A stretch of DNA of 64,000 nt from Streptomyces sp. NRRL WC-3626 (GTDB lineage: Bacteria > Actinomycetota > Actinomycetes > Streptomycetales > Streptomycetaceae): NCBI RefSeq assembly GCF_000718785.1, contig NZ_JOCA01000020.1:62001-126000 (forward strand). The letters are read 5' to 3'. This document shows positions 25,142 through 36,593 of the stretch, one piece after another (position 1 is the first letter of the stretch; the number at the start of each line of letters is the position of its first letter). The notes beneath the pieces were generated by a model. That model saw only the letters and a list, made by a program, of their open reading frames with translations, made no database searches and had not been told where the DNA came from. The translations under genes were made by a program, and so were the position numbers.

Positions 25142-27574
25142 GTGTCAGCCTGCGTTCCCGCGAAGGCCGCCGACTCGGATCGGACCGAGCGCGCCCACCC
25201 ACCCCACAGCCCGCCGCCGGCCGGGCCTCCGCGCCTGCGCGTCGCGGGGGCCGATCTGTCGGCCGCCGTCGCGGTCTTCCTGATCGCCCTTCCGCTGTCC
25301 CTCGGTATCGCCCTCGCCACCGGCGCGCCGCTCCAGGCCGGCCTGGTCGCCGCCGCCGTGGGCGGCATCGTCGCCGGACGGATCGGCGGCTCCCCGCTCC
25401 AGGTGAGCGGCCCGGCCGCCGGACTCACCGTCGTCACGGCCGACCTGATCCTGCGCTACGGCTGGCGTACGACCTGTGCCATCACCGTCCTCGCCGGACT
25501 CGCCCAACTCGGCCTCGGCTGCCTGCGTGTGGCACGCGGCGCGCTCGCCGTCAGTCCCGCGATCGTGCACGGCATGCTCGCCGGCATCGGCATCACCATC
25601 GCGGTCGCCCAGCTGCACATCGTCCTGGGCGGTACCCCGCAGAGCTCCGTCCCCGACAACCTCCTCGCGCTTCCCGCCCAGTTGGCGAACCTGCAGCCCG
25701 AGGCCCTGGCGGTGAGCCTGCTGACCCTGGCCCTGCTGCTCCTCTGGCCCCGGCTGCCCGGCCGCGCCGGGCGCGTGCTCCGTACGGTTCCGGCAGCGCT
25801 CGTCGCCGTCACCGGAGCCACCGCGACCGCCGCCGCGGCCGGCCTCGTCCTGCCCAAGGTGGATCTGCCGTCGTGGCGCAATTACGCCCTGGCCGGGCTG
25901 CCCGACGGCCCCGTGCTCGGCCTCGCGGCCGCCGTGCTCACCACGACACTGGTGTGCAGCGTGCAGTCGCTGCTCGGCGCCGTAGCCGTGGACAAGCTGG
26001 TGTCCGGCCGCCCGGGCCCCGCCCCCGTCCCACGCTCCGATCTGGACCGTGAACTGCTCGGACAGGGCGCGGCCAACATCGTCTCCGGATCACTCGGCGG
26101 ACTGCCGGTCGCCGGAGTCGCGGTCCGCAGTTCCGCTAACGTCAAAGCGGGTGCCGTGAGCCGGAACTCCACGATGCTGCACGGCGTTCTCGTAGTGATC
26201 GCCGCGCTGCTGATGGTCCCGCTCCTCGAGTTCATCCCGCTCGCCTCGCTCGCCGCCCTGGTGATGGCCGTCGGCATCCAGATGGTGTCCCTGCACCACA
26301 TCCGCACGGTGACCCGCCACCGCGAAGTCCTGGTCTACGCCGTGACCACCCTCGGCGTCGTCTCCCTCGGCGTCCTGGAGGGCGTGGCGCTGGGCATCGC
26401 CGTGGCCGTCGGTGTGGCCCTGCACCGGCTCACCCGCACCCGCATCACGCACCACGAGAAGGAAGGGGTCCATCACGTACACGTCCGGGGGCAGTTGACG
26501 TTCCTCGCGGTGCCACGGCTCAGCCGGGCCCTGCATCTCGTCCCCCAAGGGGCCGGCGTGGTCCTGGCGTTGGACGGTTCCTTCATGGACCACGCCGCCT
26601 ACGAGACGCTGCAGGACTGGCAGGGCACGCACACCGCGCGGGGCGGCACCGTGAAGATCACCGGTCGCCACGCGGGAGTCCGGATCGCCGAGCCCGCCGC
26701 CCTCCTCTCCGGGCACCCGCCCGACGGGAGCGAGGAGGCCGGCGCATCCGGCGCCGACTGCCGCTGCCGGCCCTGGACGGCCTGGCGCAACCACCAGTGC
26801 GACCGCCCACGCCCCCTGCCGGCCGACGACCCGCGGCCGGGCGAGTCCGCCACCGAGAAGGGAGCGGAGGGAGGCGAGGACGGCGAGCCGAAGCCGGCCG
26901 GCACCGGCGGCCACGAACTGGTACGCGGTATCAGCACGTTCCAGCGCAACACCGCTCCCCTGGTCCGCGGTGAGCTGGCCCGGCTGGCCCGTGAAGGACA
27001 GCAGCCCGCTCAGCTGTTCCTGACCTGCGCCGACTCGCGCGTGGTGACCTCGATGATCACGTCCAGTGGTCCGGGAGACCTGTTCGTGGTGCGCAACGTC
27101 GGCAATCTCGTACCGCCCCCCGGTGCGGAGAGCGGCGACGACTCGGTGGCGGCCGCGATCGAGTACGCCGTGGACGTGCTGGCGATCCGGTCCATCACCG
27201 TCTGCGGGCACTCGGGGTGCGGTGCCATGCAGGCACTGCTCGACACCGATCCGGACGGCGCCCGTACGCCGCTGAGACGGTGGCTGCGGCACGGCCGGCC
27301 GAGCCTGGAGCGCATGGCCGACGGCGGCGGCCCTCCGTCGCTGCTGGCCGGACGGGCACCCGTCGACGCGGCCGAGCGGCTCTGTCTGACGAACGTGGTG
27401 CAGCAACTGGAGCATCTGCGCGCCCATGAAGCGGTGGCCCGTGCCCTGAAGGACGGTGCTCTGGAACTCCACGGCATGTACTTCCACGTGGGTGAGGCCC
27501 AGGCGTATCTCCTCACCGAGCGGGGCGAGGAATGGGTGTTCGACCGGGTCCGGTCGGCGGACCCGACGAGGTGA
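25142..27574 (+). CDS. SulP-family anion transporter fused to beta-carbonic anhydrase
   Basis: 810 aa from GTG 25142, which has GAGAGGGG upstream. Residues about 30-430 are a SulP transporter with ten or more helices and motifs such as LPLSLGIALATG and GLPVAGVAVRSSANVKAG. Residues about 440-540 resemble a STAS-like domain. After a Pro/Glu/Gly-rich linker, residues about 595-805 are a beta-class carbonic anhydrase with zinc ligands in TCADSRV and CGHSGCGAM. The fusion implies bicarbonate or another dicarboxylate-type anion import coupled to CO2/bicarbonate interconversion. The acetyl-CoA synthetase gene follows, but no direct link is shown. Confidence 0.9.
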   Translation: MSACVPAKAADSDRTERAHPPHSPPPAGPPRLRVAGADLSAAVAVFLIALPLSLGIALATGAPLQAGLVAAAVGGIVAGRIGGSPLQVSGPAAGLTVVTADLILRYGWRTTCAITVLAGLAQLGLGCLRVARGALAVSPAIVHGMLAGIGITIAVAQLHIVLGGTPQSSVPDNLLALPAQLANLQPEALAVSLLTLALLLLWPRLPGRAGRVLRTVPAALVAVTGATATAAAAGLVLPKVDLPSWRNYALAGLPDGPVLGLAAAVLTTTLVCSVQSLLGAVAVDKLVSGRPGPAPVPRSDLDRELLGQGAANIVSGSLGGLPVAGVAVRSSANVKAGAVSRNSTMLHGVLVVIAALLMVPLLEFIPLASLAALVMAVGIQMVSLHHIRTVTRHREVLVYAVTTLGVVSLGVLEGVALGIAVAVGVALHRLTRTRITHHEKEGVHHVHVRGQLTFLAVPRLSRALHLVPQGAGVVLALDGSFMDHAAYETLQDWQGTHTARGGTVKITGRHAGVRIAEPAALLSGHPPDGSEEAGASGADCRCRPWTAWRNHQCDRPRPLPADDPRPGESATEKGAEGGEDGEPKPAGTGGHELVRGISTFQRNTAPLVRGELARLAREGQQPAQLFLTCADSRVVTSMITSSGPGDLFVVRNVGNLVPPPGAESGDDSVAAAIEYAVDVLAIRSITVCGHSGCGAMQALLDTDPDGARTPLRRWLRHGRPSLERMADGGGPPSLLAGRAPVDAAERLCLTNVVQQLEHLRAHEAVARALKDGALELHGMYFHVGEAQAYLLTERGEEWVFDRVRSADPTR

Positions 27575-27772
27575 GGTGACACGTCCGGGTGTGAGAGGCG
27601 TTACACACCTTGAACCGGGTTGCTCCGGGCCCCGTGGGAAAGGGTGTCGCAGGCCGCACCGACAGCCCTCGATAGGTCTAAACCAATTCGCCGTCGGCCC
27701 TTGTCAGCGCACCCCCGGGTCTGATGAGCTGTGGCCTGGGACACAACGGACACCCTGGGAAAGGCAGATGCC

Positions 27773-29728
<1,956 letters not shown>

Positions 29729-29743
29729 GCGGTCGGAGACCGA

Positions 29744-29783
29744 CCGGGGCGCACCCACGCGGCCACGCGCGGGTGCGCCCCGG
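29744..29783 (+). terminator. Terminator after acsA
   Basis: 18-bp arms (29744-29761 and 29766-29783) match in 17 positions around loop GCCA, 16 bases past the acsA stop. Confidence 0.8.
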
Positions 29784-29919
29784 ACCGCTCCCGAGGCGCG
29801 CCCCGGTGCACCTCGGGAGCACCTTGGATAAGCTGAACGAAAAGCTGTCTCATGGGGCGCCGGGAAGTCTGGTCGGCACACGATTCGTGCTGCCCGCCCG
29901 ACCAGAGGACTCACCCGCA

Positions 29920-31356
29920 GTGACCGCGCCCCGCACCCCCACCCCCCGTAAGGCCCTCGGACGTCTCTCGCTGCCCGAGCGGACGTTCGTCGCCGACGCG
30001 CTCCGCACCGAGACGGTCGGCGGTGTTCTGCTGCTCCTCGCCGCCGTCGCCGCGCTGATCTGGGCGAACATCTCCGGTCCGCACGGCAGCTACGAGACCG
30101 TCAGCCACTTCCACTTCGGTGTCGACGCCCTCGGGCTCAATCTGTCCGTGGCGCACTGGGCCGCCGACGGACTGCTCGCCGTCTTCTTCTTCGTCGCGGG
30201 CGTCGAGCTCAAGCGCGAACTCGTCGCCGGTGATCTGCGCGACCCCAAGGCGGCCATGCTGCCCGTCGTCGCCGCCCTGTGCGGCATGGCCGTACCGGCG
30301 CTGGTCTACACGCTCACCAGCGGCGTGGGCGGCGGCTCCCTGGCCGGGTGGGCCGTACCCACCGCCACCGACATCGCCTTCGCGCTCGCCGTACTGGCCG
30401 TCATCGGCACCTCCCTGCCGAGCGCGCTGCGCGCCTTCCTGCTCACCCTCGCCGTCGTCGACGACCTGTTCGCCATCCTGATCATCGCGGTCTTCTTCAC
30501 CGACGACCTGGACTTCGCGGCGCTCGGCGGCGCGTTCGCGGGCCTGGCCCTCTTCTGGCTGCTGCTGCGCAAGGGGGTACGCGGCTGGTACGTGTACGTG
30601 CCGCTCGCGCTGGTCGTATGGGCGCTGATGTACAACAGCGGCATCCACGCCACCATCGCCGGTGTCGCGATGGGCCTGATGCTGCGCTGCCACCGCCACG
30701 AGGGCGAGCAGCGCTCACCGGGCGAGCGTGTCGAACACCTCGTCCGGCCGCTGTCGGCGGGCCTCGCCGTCCCGCTGTTCGCCCTGTTCAGCGCGGGTGT
30801 GGCGATCTCCGGCGAGGCACTCGCGGACGTGTTCGCGCAGCCGGAGACGCTGGGCGTCGTCCTCGGACTCGTCGTCGGCAAGACGCTCGGCATCTTCGGC
30901 GGCACCTGGCTGACGGCACGCTTCACCAGGGCGTCGCTCAGCGACGACCTCGCGTGGCCGGACGTGTTCGCGGTGGCGACGCTCGCCGGCATCGGCTTCA
31001 CCGTCTCGCTGCTCATCGGGGAACTCGCCTTCGAGGGCGACGCGGCGATGACGGACAGCGTCAAGGCCGCAGTCCTCACCGGCTCGCTGATCGCCACCGC
31101 TGTCGCGACGGTGCTGCTGCGGATGAGGAACGCCAAGTACCGCAGGCTGACCGAGGACGAGGAGCGCGACGAGGACCTCAGCGGCGTCCCGGACGTCTAC
31201 GAGCAGGACGACCCGGCGTACCACCTGCGGATGGCGGAGATCCACGAGCGGAAGGCCGCGGAGCACCGGCGACTCGCCCGGGAGAAGGCCGCGGAGCGTG
31301 ACGCGCTTGCCGAAGTGACGGGCGGGGCAGGCGAGGAGCACCACGGTCCGGCATGA
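29920..31356 (+). CDS. nhaA: Na+/H+ antiporter NhaA
   Basis: 478 aa with about 12 helices. The ion-binding aspartates are seen in PTATDIAFALAVLAV and LAVVDDLFAILII, equivalent to Asp133 and Asp163/164 of E. coli NhaA. FFFVAGVELKREL near the N-terminus is also typical. It exchanges cytoplasmic sodium for protons. A charged cytoplasmic tail of about 70 residues extends beyond the usual family length and is rich in Glu, Arg and His. GTG 29920 has AGAGGA ten bases upstream. The frame is open further upstream but without a ribosome site. Confidence 0.94.
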   Translation: MTAPRTPTPRKALGRLSLPERTFVADALRTETVGGVLLLLAAVAALIWANISGPHGSYETVSHFHFGVDALGLNLSVAHWAADGLLAVFFFVAGVELKRELVAGDLRDPKAAMLPVVAALCGMAVPALVYTLTSGVGGGSLAGWAVPTATDIAFALAVLAVIGTSLPSALRAFLLTLAVVDDLFAILIIAVFFTDDLDFAALGGAFAGLALFWLLLRKGVRGWYVYVPLALVVWALMYNSGIHATIAGVAMGLMLRCHRHEGEQRSPGERVEHLVRPLSAGLAVPLFALFSAGVAISGEALADVFAQPETLGVVLGLVVGKTLGIFGGTWLTARFTRASLSDDLAWPDVFAVATLAGIGFTVSLLIGELAFEGDAAMTDSVKAAVLTGSLIATAVATVLLRMRNAKYRRLTEDEERDEDLSGVPDVYEQDDPAYHLRMAEIHERKAAEHRRLAREKAAERDALAEVTGGAGEEHHGPA

Positions 31357-31440
31357 TCTGACGAGACGGTACAAAAGACGGAACCGTATGTGCAGGCATG
31401 AGGAACGTACGGGGAACGTACGCAGGAGAGGGAGACCGCG

Positions 31441-31929
31441 ATGAGCGCACCCGACGGCAGCCCGGTCGGCGCCGAACGCAGCATCGGCCAGTTGTTCGCC
31501 TCGGCGACGGCTGACATGTCGGCGCTGGTGCACGACGAGATCGCGCTGGCGAAGGCGCAGCTCAAGCAGGACGTCAAGCGGGGTGCGACCAGCGGCAGCG
31601 CGTTCACGGCGGCCGGTGTGCTGCTGCTGTTCTCCCTGCCGATGCTGAACTTCGCCCTCGCCTACGGCATCCACACCTGGAGCGACTGGAACCTCGCGCT
31701 CTGCTTCCTGCTGTCCTTCGCCGCGAACGTGCTGATCGCGCTGGTCCTCGCGCTCATCGGCGTCGTCTTCGCGAAGAAGGCGAAGAAGGGACGCGGCCCG
31801 CAGAAGGTCGCCGCCTCGGTGAAGGAGACGGCGGGCGTGCTGCAGAAGGCCAAGCCGCACCCGCGGCCCGAACTGCCCGAGGACCGGGTCCCCCAGGCCA
31901 TCGAGGCTGTGGCACGCTCGTCCTCATGA
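31441..31929 (+). CDS. Holin-superfamily/DUF1469-type small membrane protein
   Basis: 162 aa. A helical N-terminus (SIGQLFASATADMSALVHDE) is followed by two long hydrophobic helices at about residues 54-75 and 88-118, then a basic tail. This is the pattern of the phage-holin-like superfamily common in Actinobacteria, with no evidence of lytic function. Its stop overlaps the next start (ATGA). The pair is conserved at the same place in other actinomycetes. Confidence 0.8.
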   Translation: MSAPDGSPVGAERSIGQLFASATADMSALVHDEIALAKAQLKQDVKRGATSGSAFTAAGVLLLFSLPMLNFALAYGIHTWSDWNLALCFLLSFAANVLIALVLALIGVVFAKKAKKGRGPQKVAASVKETAGVLQKAKPHPRPELPEDRVPQAIEAVARSSS

Positions 31930-32876
31930 CGGATCCCGCCACTCCTGCGGCGCAACCCGCTTCGGTCGTACGACTCGACATCCCCGGCGGCGCCGGGCTG
32001 ATCCACCGCGACGTCGCGGCCAACGGCGCCCGCTTCCACATCGCGGAGCTGGGCGACGGCCCCCTGGTGCTGCTGCTGCACGGCTTCCCGCAGTTCTGGT
32101 GGACCTGGCGACACCAGCTGACGGCGCTCGCGGACGCCGGTTTCCGGGCCGTCGCCATGGACCTGCGGGGCGTCGGCGGCAGCGACCGCACGCCGCGCGG
32201 TTACGACCCGGCCAACCTCGCGCTGGACATCACCGGCGTGATCCGTTCCCTGGGCGAACCGGACGCCGCGCTGGTCGGCCATGACCTGGGCGGATATCTG
32301 GCGTGGACGGCGGCGGCGATGCGCCCCAAGCTGGTACGGCGGCTCGCGGTCGCGTCCATGCCGCACCCGCGGCGCTGGCGCTCGGCGCTGGTCTCCGACG
32401 CCCGGCAGTCGGCCGCCCTGTCCCACATCTGGGGGTTCCAGCGGCCCTGGATCCCGGAGCGCCGGCTCACCGCTGACGACGGGGCGCTGGTGGCCGAGCT
32501 GATCCGGGACTGGTCCGGGCCGCGCCTGCCGGACGACAAGGCGCTGGAGAACTACCGGCGGGCCATGTGCATCCCGTCCACGGCGCACTGCTCGATCGAG
32601 CCGTACCGCTGGATGGTGCGCTCCCTGGCCCGCCCGGACGGCATCCAGTTCAACCGCAGGATGAAGCGGCCGGTGCGGGTGCCGACGCTGCATCTGCACG
32701 GCTCGCTGGACCCGGTCGTGCGCACGCGCAGTGCCGCGGGGTCCGGGGAGTACGTCGAGGCGCCGTACCGCTGGCGGCTGTTCGACGGGCTGGGGCACTT
32801 CCCGCACGAAGAGGATCCGGTCGCTTTCTCCACCGAACTGATCAATTGGCTGAAGGATCCGGAACCCGATCGATAG
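31926..32876 (+). CDS. Alpha/beta hydrolase, epoxide-hydrolase-like (EphE position)
   Basis: 316 aa. The oxyanion motif HGFPQFWWTWRHQL and the nucleophile elbow VGHDLGGYLAW, with Asp in place of Ser, indicate an epoxide hydrolase or dehalogenase-type enzyme. The acid residue is likely in HGSLDPVV and the catalytic His in GHFPHEEDP. It overlaps the holin-like gene and is convergent with marP. M. tuberculosis ephE (Rv3670) occupies the same position next to marP. The natural substrate is unknown. Confidence 0.88.
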   Translation: MTDPATPAAQPASVVRLDIPGGAGLIHRDVAANGARFHIAELGDGPLVLLLHGFPQFWWTWRHQLTALADAGFRAVAMDLRGVGGSDRTPRGYDPANLALDITGVIRSLGEPDAALVGHDLGGYLAWTAAAMRPKLVRRLAVASMPHPRRWRSALVSDARQSAALSHIWGFQRPWIPERRLTADDGALVAELIRDWSGPRLPDDKALENYRRAMCIPSTAHCSIEPYRWMVRSLARPDGIQFNRRMKRPVRVPTLHLHGSLDPVVRTRSAAGSGEYVEAPYRWRLFDGLGHFPHEEDPVAFSTELINWLKDPEPDR

Positions 32877-32981
32877 GCCGGCCGAGCACTTGTCTGACGA
32901 TCGGCCAATTGCCGGGCGCATACGCCAATTGAGGGCGCGTGAGGTGGTTATCGACCATGGGGCAGGGGCAGACGTCCGGGT

Positions 32982-33164
32982 ATGGGCTGGACGCACGACT
33001 ACAGTGACGCAAGCCGCGACCGCCGCTCGGCGGGCGGTGTGGGTTCCCACCAGCGAGGCGGTGCACGACGGATGGCAGGTACGGATCTCAGGGTGGGAAT
33101 TCCGCACATCCTCCGTCGCAGGGCCCGCTGGGTCTCCGTCCGTCTGCGCCATCCGCGCGGCTGA
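32982..33164 (+). CDS. Doubtful 60-aa ORF in the hydrolase-marP gap
   Basis: The 324 bases between the hydrolase and marP hold only overlapping short frames. This one (MGWTHDYSDASRDRR start, Arg-rich) has about 73% third-position GC, below the genes around it, and no clear ribosome site. I do not recognise it. No hairpin strong enough to call a terminator is seen in the gap. Confidence 0.2.
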   Translation: MGWTHDYSDASRDRRSAGGVGSHQRGGARRMAGTDLRVGIPHILRRRARWVSVRLRHPRG

Positions 33165-33200
33165 CGGTCCGTACGACCGCGAGCCGGCACACCACGGGCT

Positions 33201-34400
33201 CTAGAGAGCGCAGTTGTCGCTGTCCACCTGCTGGTTCGCGGTACGGCCCTTGGTGATGTCGTCCTGGATCTCGTCCGCGGTGAGGGCGTACCCCGTCTCG
33301 GCGTCGTCGAGCGACTTCGCGAAGACCACGCCGTAGACCTCGCCGTCGGGCGTGAGCAGCGGGCCGCCGGAGTTCCCCTGCCGGACCGTCGCGTACAGGG
33401 AGTACACATCACGGCGGACGGTGCCGCGGTGGTAGATGTCGGGGCCGTTGGCCGTGATGCGTCCGCGCAGGCGCGCCGGGCGGACGTCGTACGCCCCGTT
33501 CTCCGGGAAGCCGGCGACGATGGCGCTGTCGCCGCTGCTCGCGTCGTCGGTCGTGAACCGCAGCGCGGGCGCGTCCAGATCGGGTACGTCGAGGACGGCG
33601 ATGTCGCGCTTCCAGTCGTAGAGGACGACCGTGGCGTCGTACTTCCTGCCCTCGCCGCCTATCTGCACGGTCGGCTCGTCGACGCCGCCCACGACATGCG
33701 CGTTGGTCATGACGCGGCGGTCGCCGAAGACGAAGCCGGTGCCCTCCAGGACCTTGCCGCAACTCGGGGCGGTGCCCATCACCTTGACGATGGAGCGCTG
33801 TGCGCGCAGGGCGACGGGGCTGCCCGCCAGGGCCGGGTCGGGTGGCCGTACGTCGGTGATCGGTTCGCTGGAGAACGGACTGAAGACCTGCGGGAAGCCG
33901 TTCTGCGCGAGGACGGAGGAGAAGTCGGCGAACCAGGTGTCGGCCTGGTCGGGCAGCGCCCGGGACACGCCGAGCAGCACCTTGGAGCCGCGGACCTCCT
34001 TGCCGAGCGTCGGCAGTGTCGTACCGGCGAGGGCGGAGCCGATCAGCCAGGCGACCAGGAGCATCGCGACGACGTTGACCAGGGCGCCGCCGGTGGCGTC
34101 GAGCGCGCGGGCGGGGGACCAGGTGATGTAGCGGCGCAGTTTGTTGCCCAGATGGGTCGTCAGGGCCTGGCCGACGGAGGCGCAGACTATGACGACGACG
34201 ACCGCGACGACGGCGGCCGTCGTCCCGACCTCCGACTTGTCCGTCAGGGCGTCCCAGATGACGGGCAGCGTGTACACGGCGACGAGACCGCCGCCGAGGA
34301 AGCCGATCACCGAAAGGATGCCGACGACGAAGCCCTGGCGGTAGCCGACGACGGCGAACCACACGGCGGCGACGAGCAACAGGATGTCCAGCACGTTCAC
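33201..34400 (-). CDS. marP: Membrane-anchored periplasmic-type serine protease MarP
   Basis: 399 aa. Residues 1-170 are a CvpA-like domain with four helices. Residues about 200-395 are a trypsin-fold protease with catalytic His in TNAHVVGG, Asp in DIAVLDV and Ser in RQGNSGGPLL. In M. tuberculosis MarP (Rv3671c) confers acid and oxidative stress resistance by cleaving a cell-wall hydrolase. The gene order with ephE-like, Nudix, nth and crp supports orthology. The C-terminal cysteine near the end could pair with an earlier one (SCGKVLEG), as in the redox-regulated mycobacterial enzyme. The start is GTG. Confidence 0.9.
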   Translation of the reverse strand: MNVLDILLLVAAVWFAVVGYRQGFVVGILSVIGFLGGGLVAVYTLPVIWDALTDKSEVGTTAAVVAVVVVIVCASVGQALTTHLGNKLRRYITWSPARALDATGGALVNVVAMLLVAWLIGSALAGTTLPTLGKEVRGSKVLLGVSRALPDQADTWFADFSSVLAQNGFPQVFSPFSSEPITDVRPPDPALAGSPVALRAQRSIVKVMGTAPSCGKVLEGTGFVFGDRRVMTNAHVVGGVDEPTVQIGGEGRKYDATVVLYDWKRDIAVLDVPDLDAPALRFTTDDASSGDSAIVAGFPENGAYDVRPARLRGRITANGPDIYHRGTVRRDVYSLYATVRQGNSGGPLLTPDGEVYGVVFAKSLDDAETGYALTADEIQDDITKGRTANQQVDSDNCAL

Positions 34401-34445
34401 CGCTTCAAGCCTCGCCTCGTCCTACCCAGCACCGCGCCCACCCTG

Positions 34446-35147
34446 TCATGACCCCCAGTCCAGCGGGACCCGCCTGTCGCGGTCCCAGGGGCGCTCCCAC
34501 CCGGCGAAGTGCAGCAACCGGTCGATGACACCGGCGGTGAAGCCCCATACGAGGGCCGATTCGACCAGGAACGCCGGGCCCTGGAAGCCGCTGGGGTGAA
34601 CCGTGGTCGCCCGGTTGTCCGGGTGGGTGAGATCCGCCACGGGGACGGTGAACACCCGCGCGGTCTCGTTCGGGTCGACGACGCCGACCGGGCTGGGGAC
34701 GCGCCACCAGCCCAGGACGGGCGTGACGACGAAGCCGCTGACGGGGATGTACAGCTTCGGCAGTACGCCGAAGAGCTGAACGCCCGTCGGGTCGAGTCCG
34801 GTCTCCTCCTCGGCCTCGCGCAGGGCGGCCCGCAGCGGACCGTCGCCGTGCGGGTCGCCGTCCTCGGGGTCGAGGGCGCCGCCGGGGAAGGACGGCTGTC
34901 CGGCGTGCGACCGCAGGGAGCTCGCGCGCTCCATGAGCAGCAGCTCCGGGCCGCGCTCGCCGTCACCTTCGCCGAAGAGGATGAGGACGGCGGACTGACG
35001 TCCCGAGCCGTTCTCCGGGGGCAGGAAGCGGCTGAGCTGTCGCGGCCGTATCGTCTCCACCGCGCCTGCCACCGGGTCCAGCCAGCCGGGCAGCCCGGCC
35101 CTGCTGACCGTCACCGGACCGCCCTGGGCACCGCTTGTCCGCGTCAT
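34446..35147 (-). CDS. Nudix hydrolase, CoA pyrophosphatase type
   Basis: 233 aa from ATG 35147. The NuCoA signature is present (LLLMERASSLRSHAGQPSFP) and is followed by the Nudix box GALDPEDGD...LREAEEETGL, longer by a few residues than the consensus. Such enzymes split CoA and its derivatives into phosphopantetheine and 3',5'-ADP. M. tuberculosis has a Nudix gene (Rv3672c) in the same place between marP and nth. Nearby genes run in the same direction with short gaps, suggesting a nth-nudix-marP operon. Confidence 0.88.
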   Translation of the reverse strand: MTRTSGAQGGPVTVSRAGLPGWLDPVAGAVETIRPRQLSRFLPPENGSGRQSAVLILFGEGDGERGPELLLMERASSLRSHAGQPSFPGGALDPEDGDPHGDGPLRAALREAEEETGLDPTGVQLFGVLPKLYIPVSGFVVTPVLGWWRVPSPVGVVDPNETARVFTVPVADLTHPDNRATTVHPSGFQGPAFLVESALVWGFTAGVIDRLLHFAGWERPWDRDRRVPLDWGS

Positions 35148-35235
35148 CGCCACCCCCGTCGTCCGGCCGCGTCCCACACGCTCAACGCCCGGCGGCCCCG
35201 AGATCGTTCCGCGGGCCGCCGCGGGTACCACCGCG

Positions 35236-36387
35236 TCATCCGGCGCCCAGGGGCGGGGCGGGCCTGCCGCCGGCGTCCAGATAGGCCTGCGGGGGCTTCA
35301 GACGCTGGCCGGGGAGGCCGCCCTTCTCGTACTTGAGCAGCTTCCTCGCCTTCTCCGGATCCGTCTCGCCCTCGCCGTACGCCGGGCAGAGCGGGGCGAT
35401 GGGGCAGGCGCCGCAGGCGGGCTTGCGGGCGTGGCAGATGCGGCGGCCGTGCCAGATCACGTGGTGGGAGAGGTCGGTCCAGTCACTCTTGGGGAAGAGC
35501 GCGCCGACGGCCGCCTCGATCTTGTCGGGGTCGGTCTCCGCGGTCCAGCGCCAGCGGCGCACGAGGCGCTGGAAGTGGGTGTCCACGGTGATGCCGGGCC
35601 TCCCGAACGCGTTGCCGAGCACGACGAACGCGGTCTTGCGGCCGACGCCGGGCAGTTTGACGAGGTCCTCGAGCCGGCCCGGCACCTCGCCGCCGAAGTC
35701 CTCCGTCAGCGCCTTCGACAGCCCTATGACCGACTTGGTCTTGGCGCGGAAGAAGCCGGTGGGGCGCAGGATCTCCTCCACCTCCTCGGGGTTGGCGGCG
35801 GCCAGGTCCTCGGGGGTGGGGTACTTCGCGAACAGGGCGGGGGTCGTCTGGTTGACGCGCAGGTCGGTGGTCTGGGCGGACAGCACGGTGGCGACGACGA
35901 GTTGGAAGGGGTTCTCGAAGTCCAGCTCCGGGTGCGCGTAGGGGAACACCTCGGCGAGTTCACGGTTGATCCGGCGCGCACGGCGGACCAGCGCGGTGCG
36001 CGACTCGTCCTCGACCGGCTTGACGACGGTCTTCACCGGGGCGGCCCGCACGGTCGCGGTGGCCTTCTTGGGGGCGACGAGCTGCTTCTTGGGCGGCGGG
36101 GCCTTCTTGACGGCGGCGGACTTCGCGGCGCCGGCCGTCTTCTTCGCGGCGGGCGCCTTCTTGGCCGCCGCGGGACTCTTCTTCCCCGGCTTCTCCACCG
36201 GTGTGCTCGCCTCCTCGGCCGTCCCGCTCGCGCGGGGCGTCGGTCGTTCCTTCTTCAACGGCGACCTCTTTGCCGTTTTCGCCGGTTCCCTACCACCATC
36301 GGAGCCCTGTTCGCCCACAGCGGAATCGCGACGTACTGCCACCCGCGCAGCCCCCTCGGCCTGTGCTCTCACCGGCGATTTGGACAC
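35236..36387 (-). CDS. nth: Endonuclease III with long Lys/Ala-rich N-terminal extension
   Basis: 383 aa. The conserved enzyme covers residues about 130-345, with helix-hairpin-helix LPGVGRKTA (catalytic Lys), catalytic Asp in [10 protein letters not shown], and a [4Fe-4S] cluster set in [17 protein letters not shown]. It removes oxidised pyrimidines and cleaves abasic sites. The first 130 residues are Lys/Ala/Pro-rich ([15 protein letters not shown]), absent from E. coli Nth and similar in composition to the TopA tail. The GTG start is uncertain, and translation could begin further in. Confidence 0.92.
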   Translation of the reverse strand: MSKSPVRAQAEGAARVAVRRDSAVGEQGSDGGREPAKTAKRSPLKKERPTPRASGTAEEASTPVEKPGKKSPAAAKKAPAAKKTAGAAKSAAVKKAPPPKKQLVAPKKATATVRAAPVKTVVKPVEDESRTALVRRARRINRELAEVFPYAHPELDFENPFQLVVATVLSAQTTDLRVNQTTPALFAKYPTPEDLAAANPEEVEEILRPTGFFRAKTKSVIGLSKALTEDFGGEVPGRLEDLVKLPGVGRKTAFVVLGNAFGRPGITVDTHFQRLVRRWRWTAETDPDKIEAAVGALFPKSDWTDLSHHVIWHGRRICHARKPACGACPIAPLCPAYGEGETDPEKARKLLKYEKGGLPGQRLKPPQAYLDAGGRPAPPLGAG

Positions 36388-36489
36388 CCGGCCAGCCTAC
36401 GGCCCGGCACCGACATCCGCCCCGGACCCGGAGGACCGGCGTCCAATTGGACCCCTGCCGCTCACCCCGACCGGCCCGTACGGCATCCT

Positions 36490-36503
36490 TGTGACAGATC
36501 ACA
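36490..36503. promoter_or_regulatory. Candidate Crp-binding palindrome upstream of crp
   Basis: TGTGACAGATCACA is a perfect TGTGA-N4-TCACA dyad 90 bases before the crp start. The half-sites match Crp consensus, but the spacer is two bases shorter than the classical N6. It also nearly fits the reported Streptomyces GTG-N8-CAC form. It lies in the nth-crp divergent region, so it could act on both. Confidence 0.5.
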
Positions 36504-36593
36504 CTGTTTGGACCGTCCTGCAAAATGGGAACCACGGTCCCCTGGTACGTGGGGGTACAAGATCCCCTGAGCAGGTCGACAAGGAGAGAACTC

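Noticed and set aside
31441..31929. Phage lysis cassette (holin plus hydrolase)
   Set aside because: The neighbouring hydrolase is an epoxide-hydrolase-like enzyme and the pair is conserved core. No other phage gene is present.
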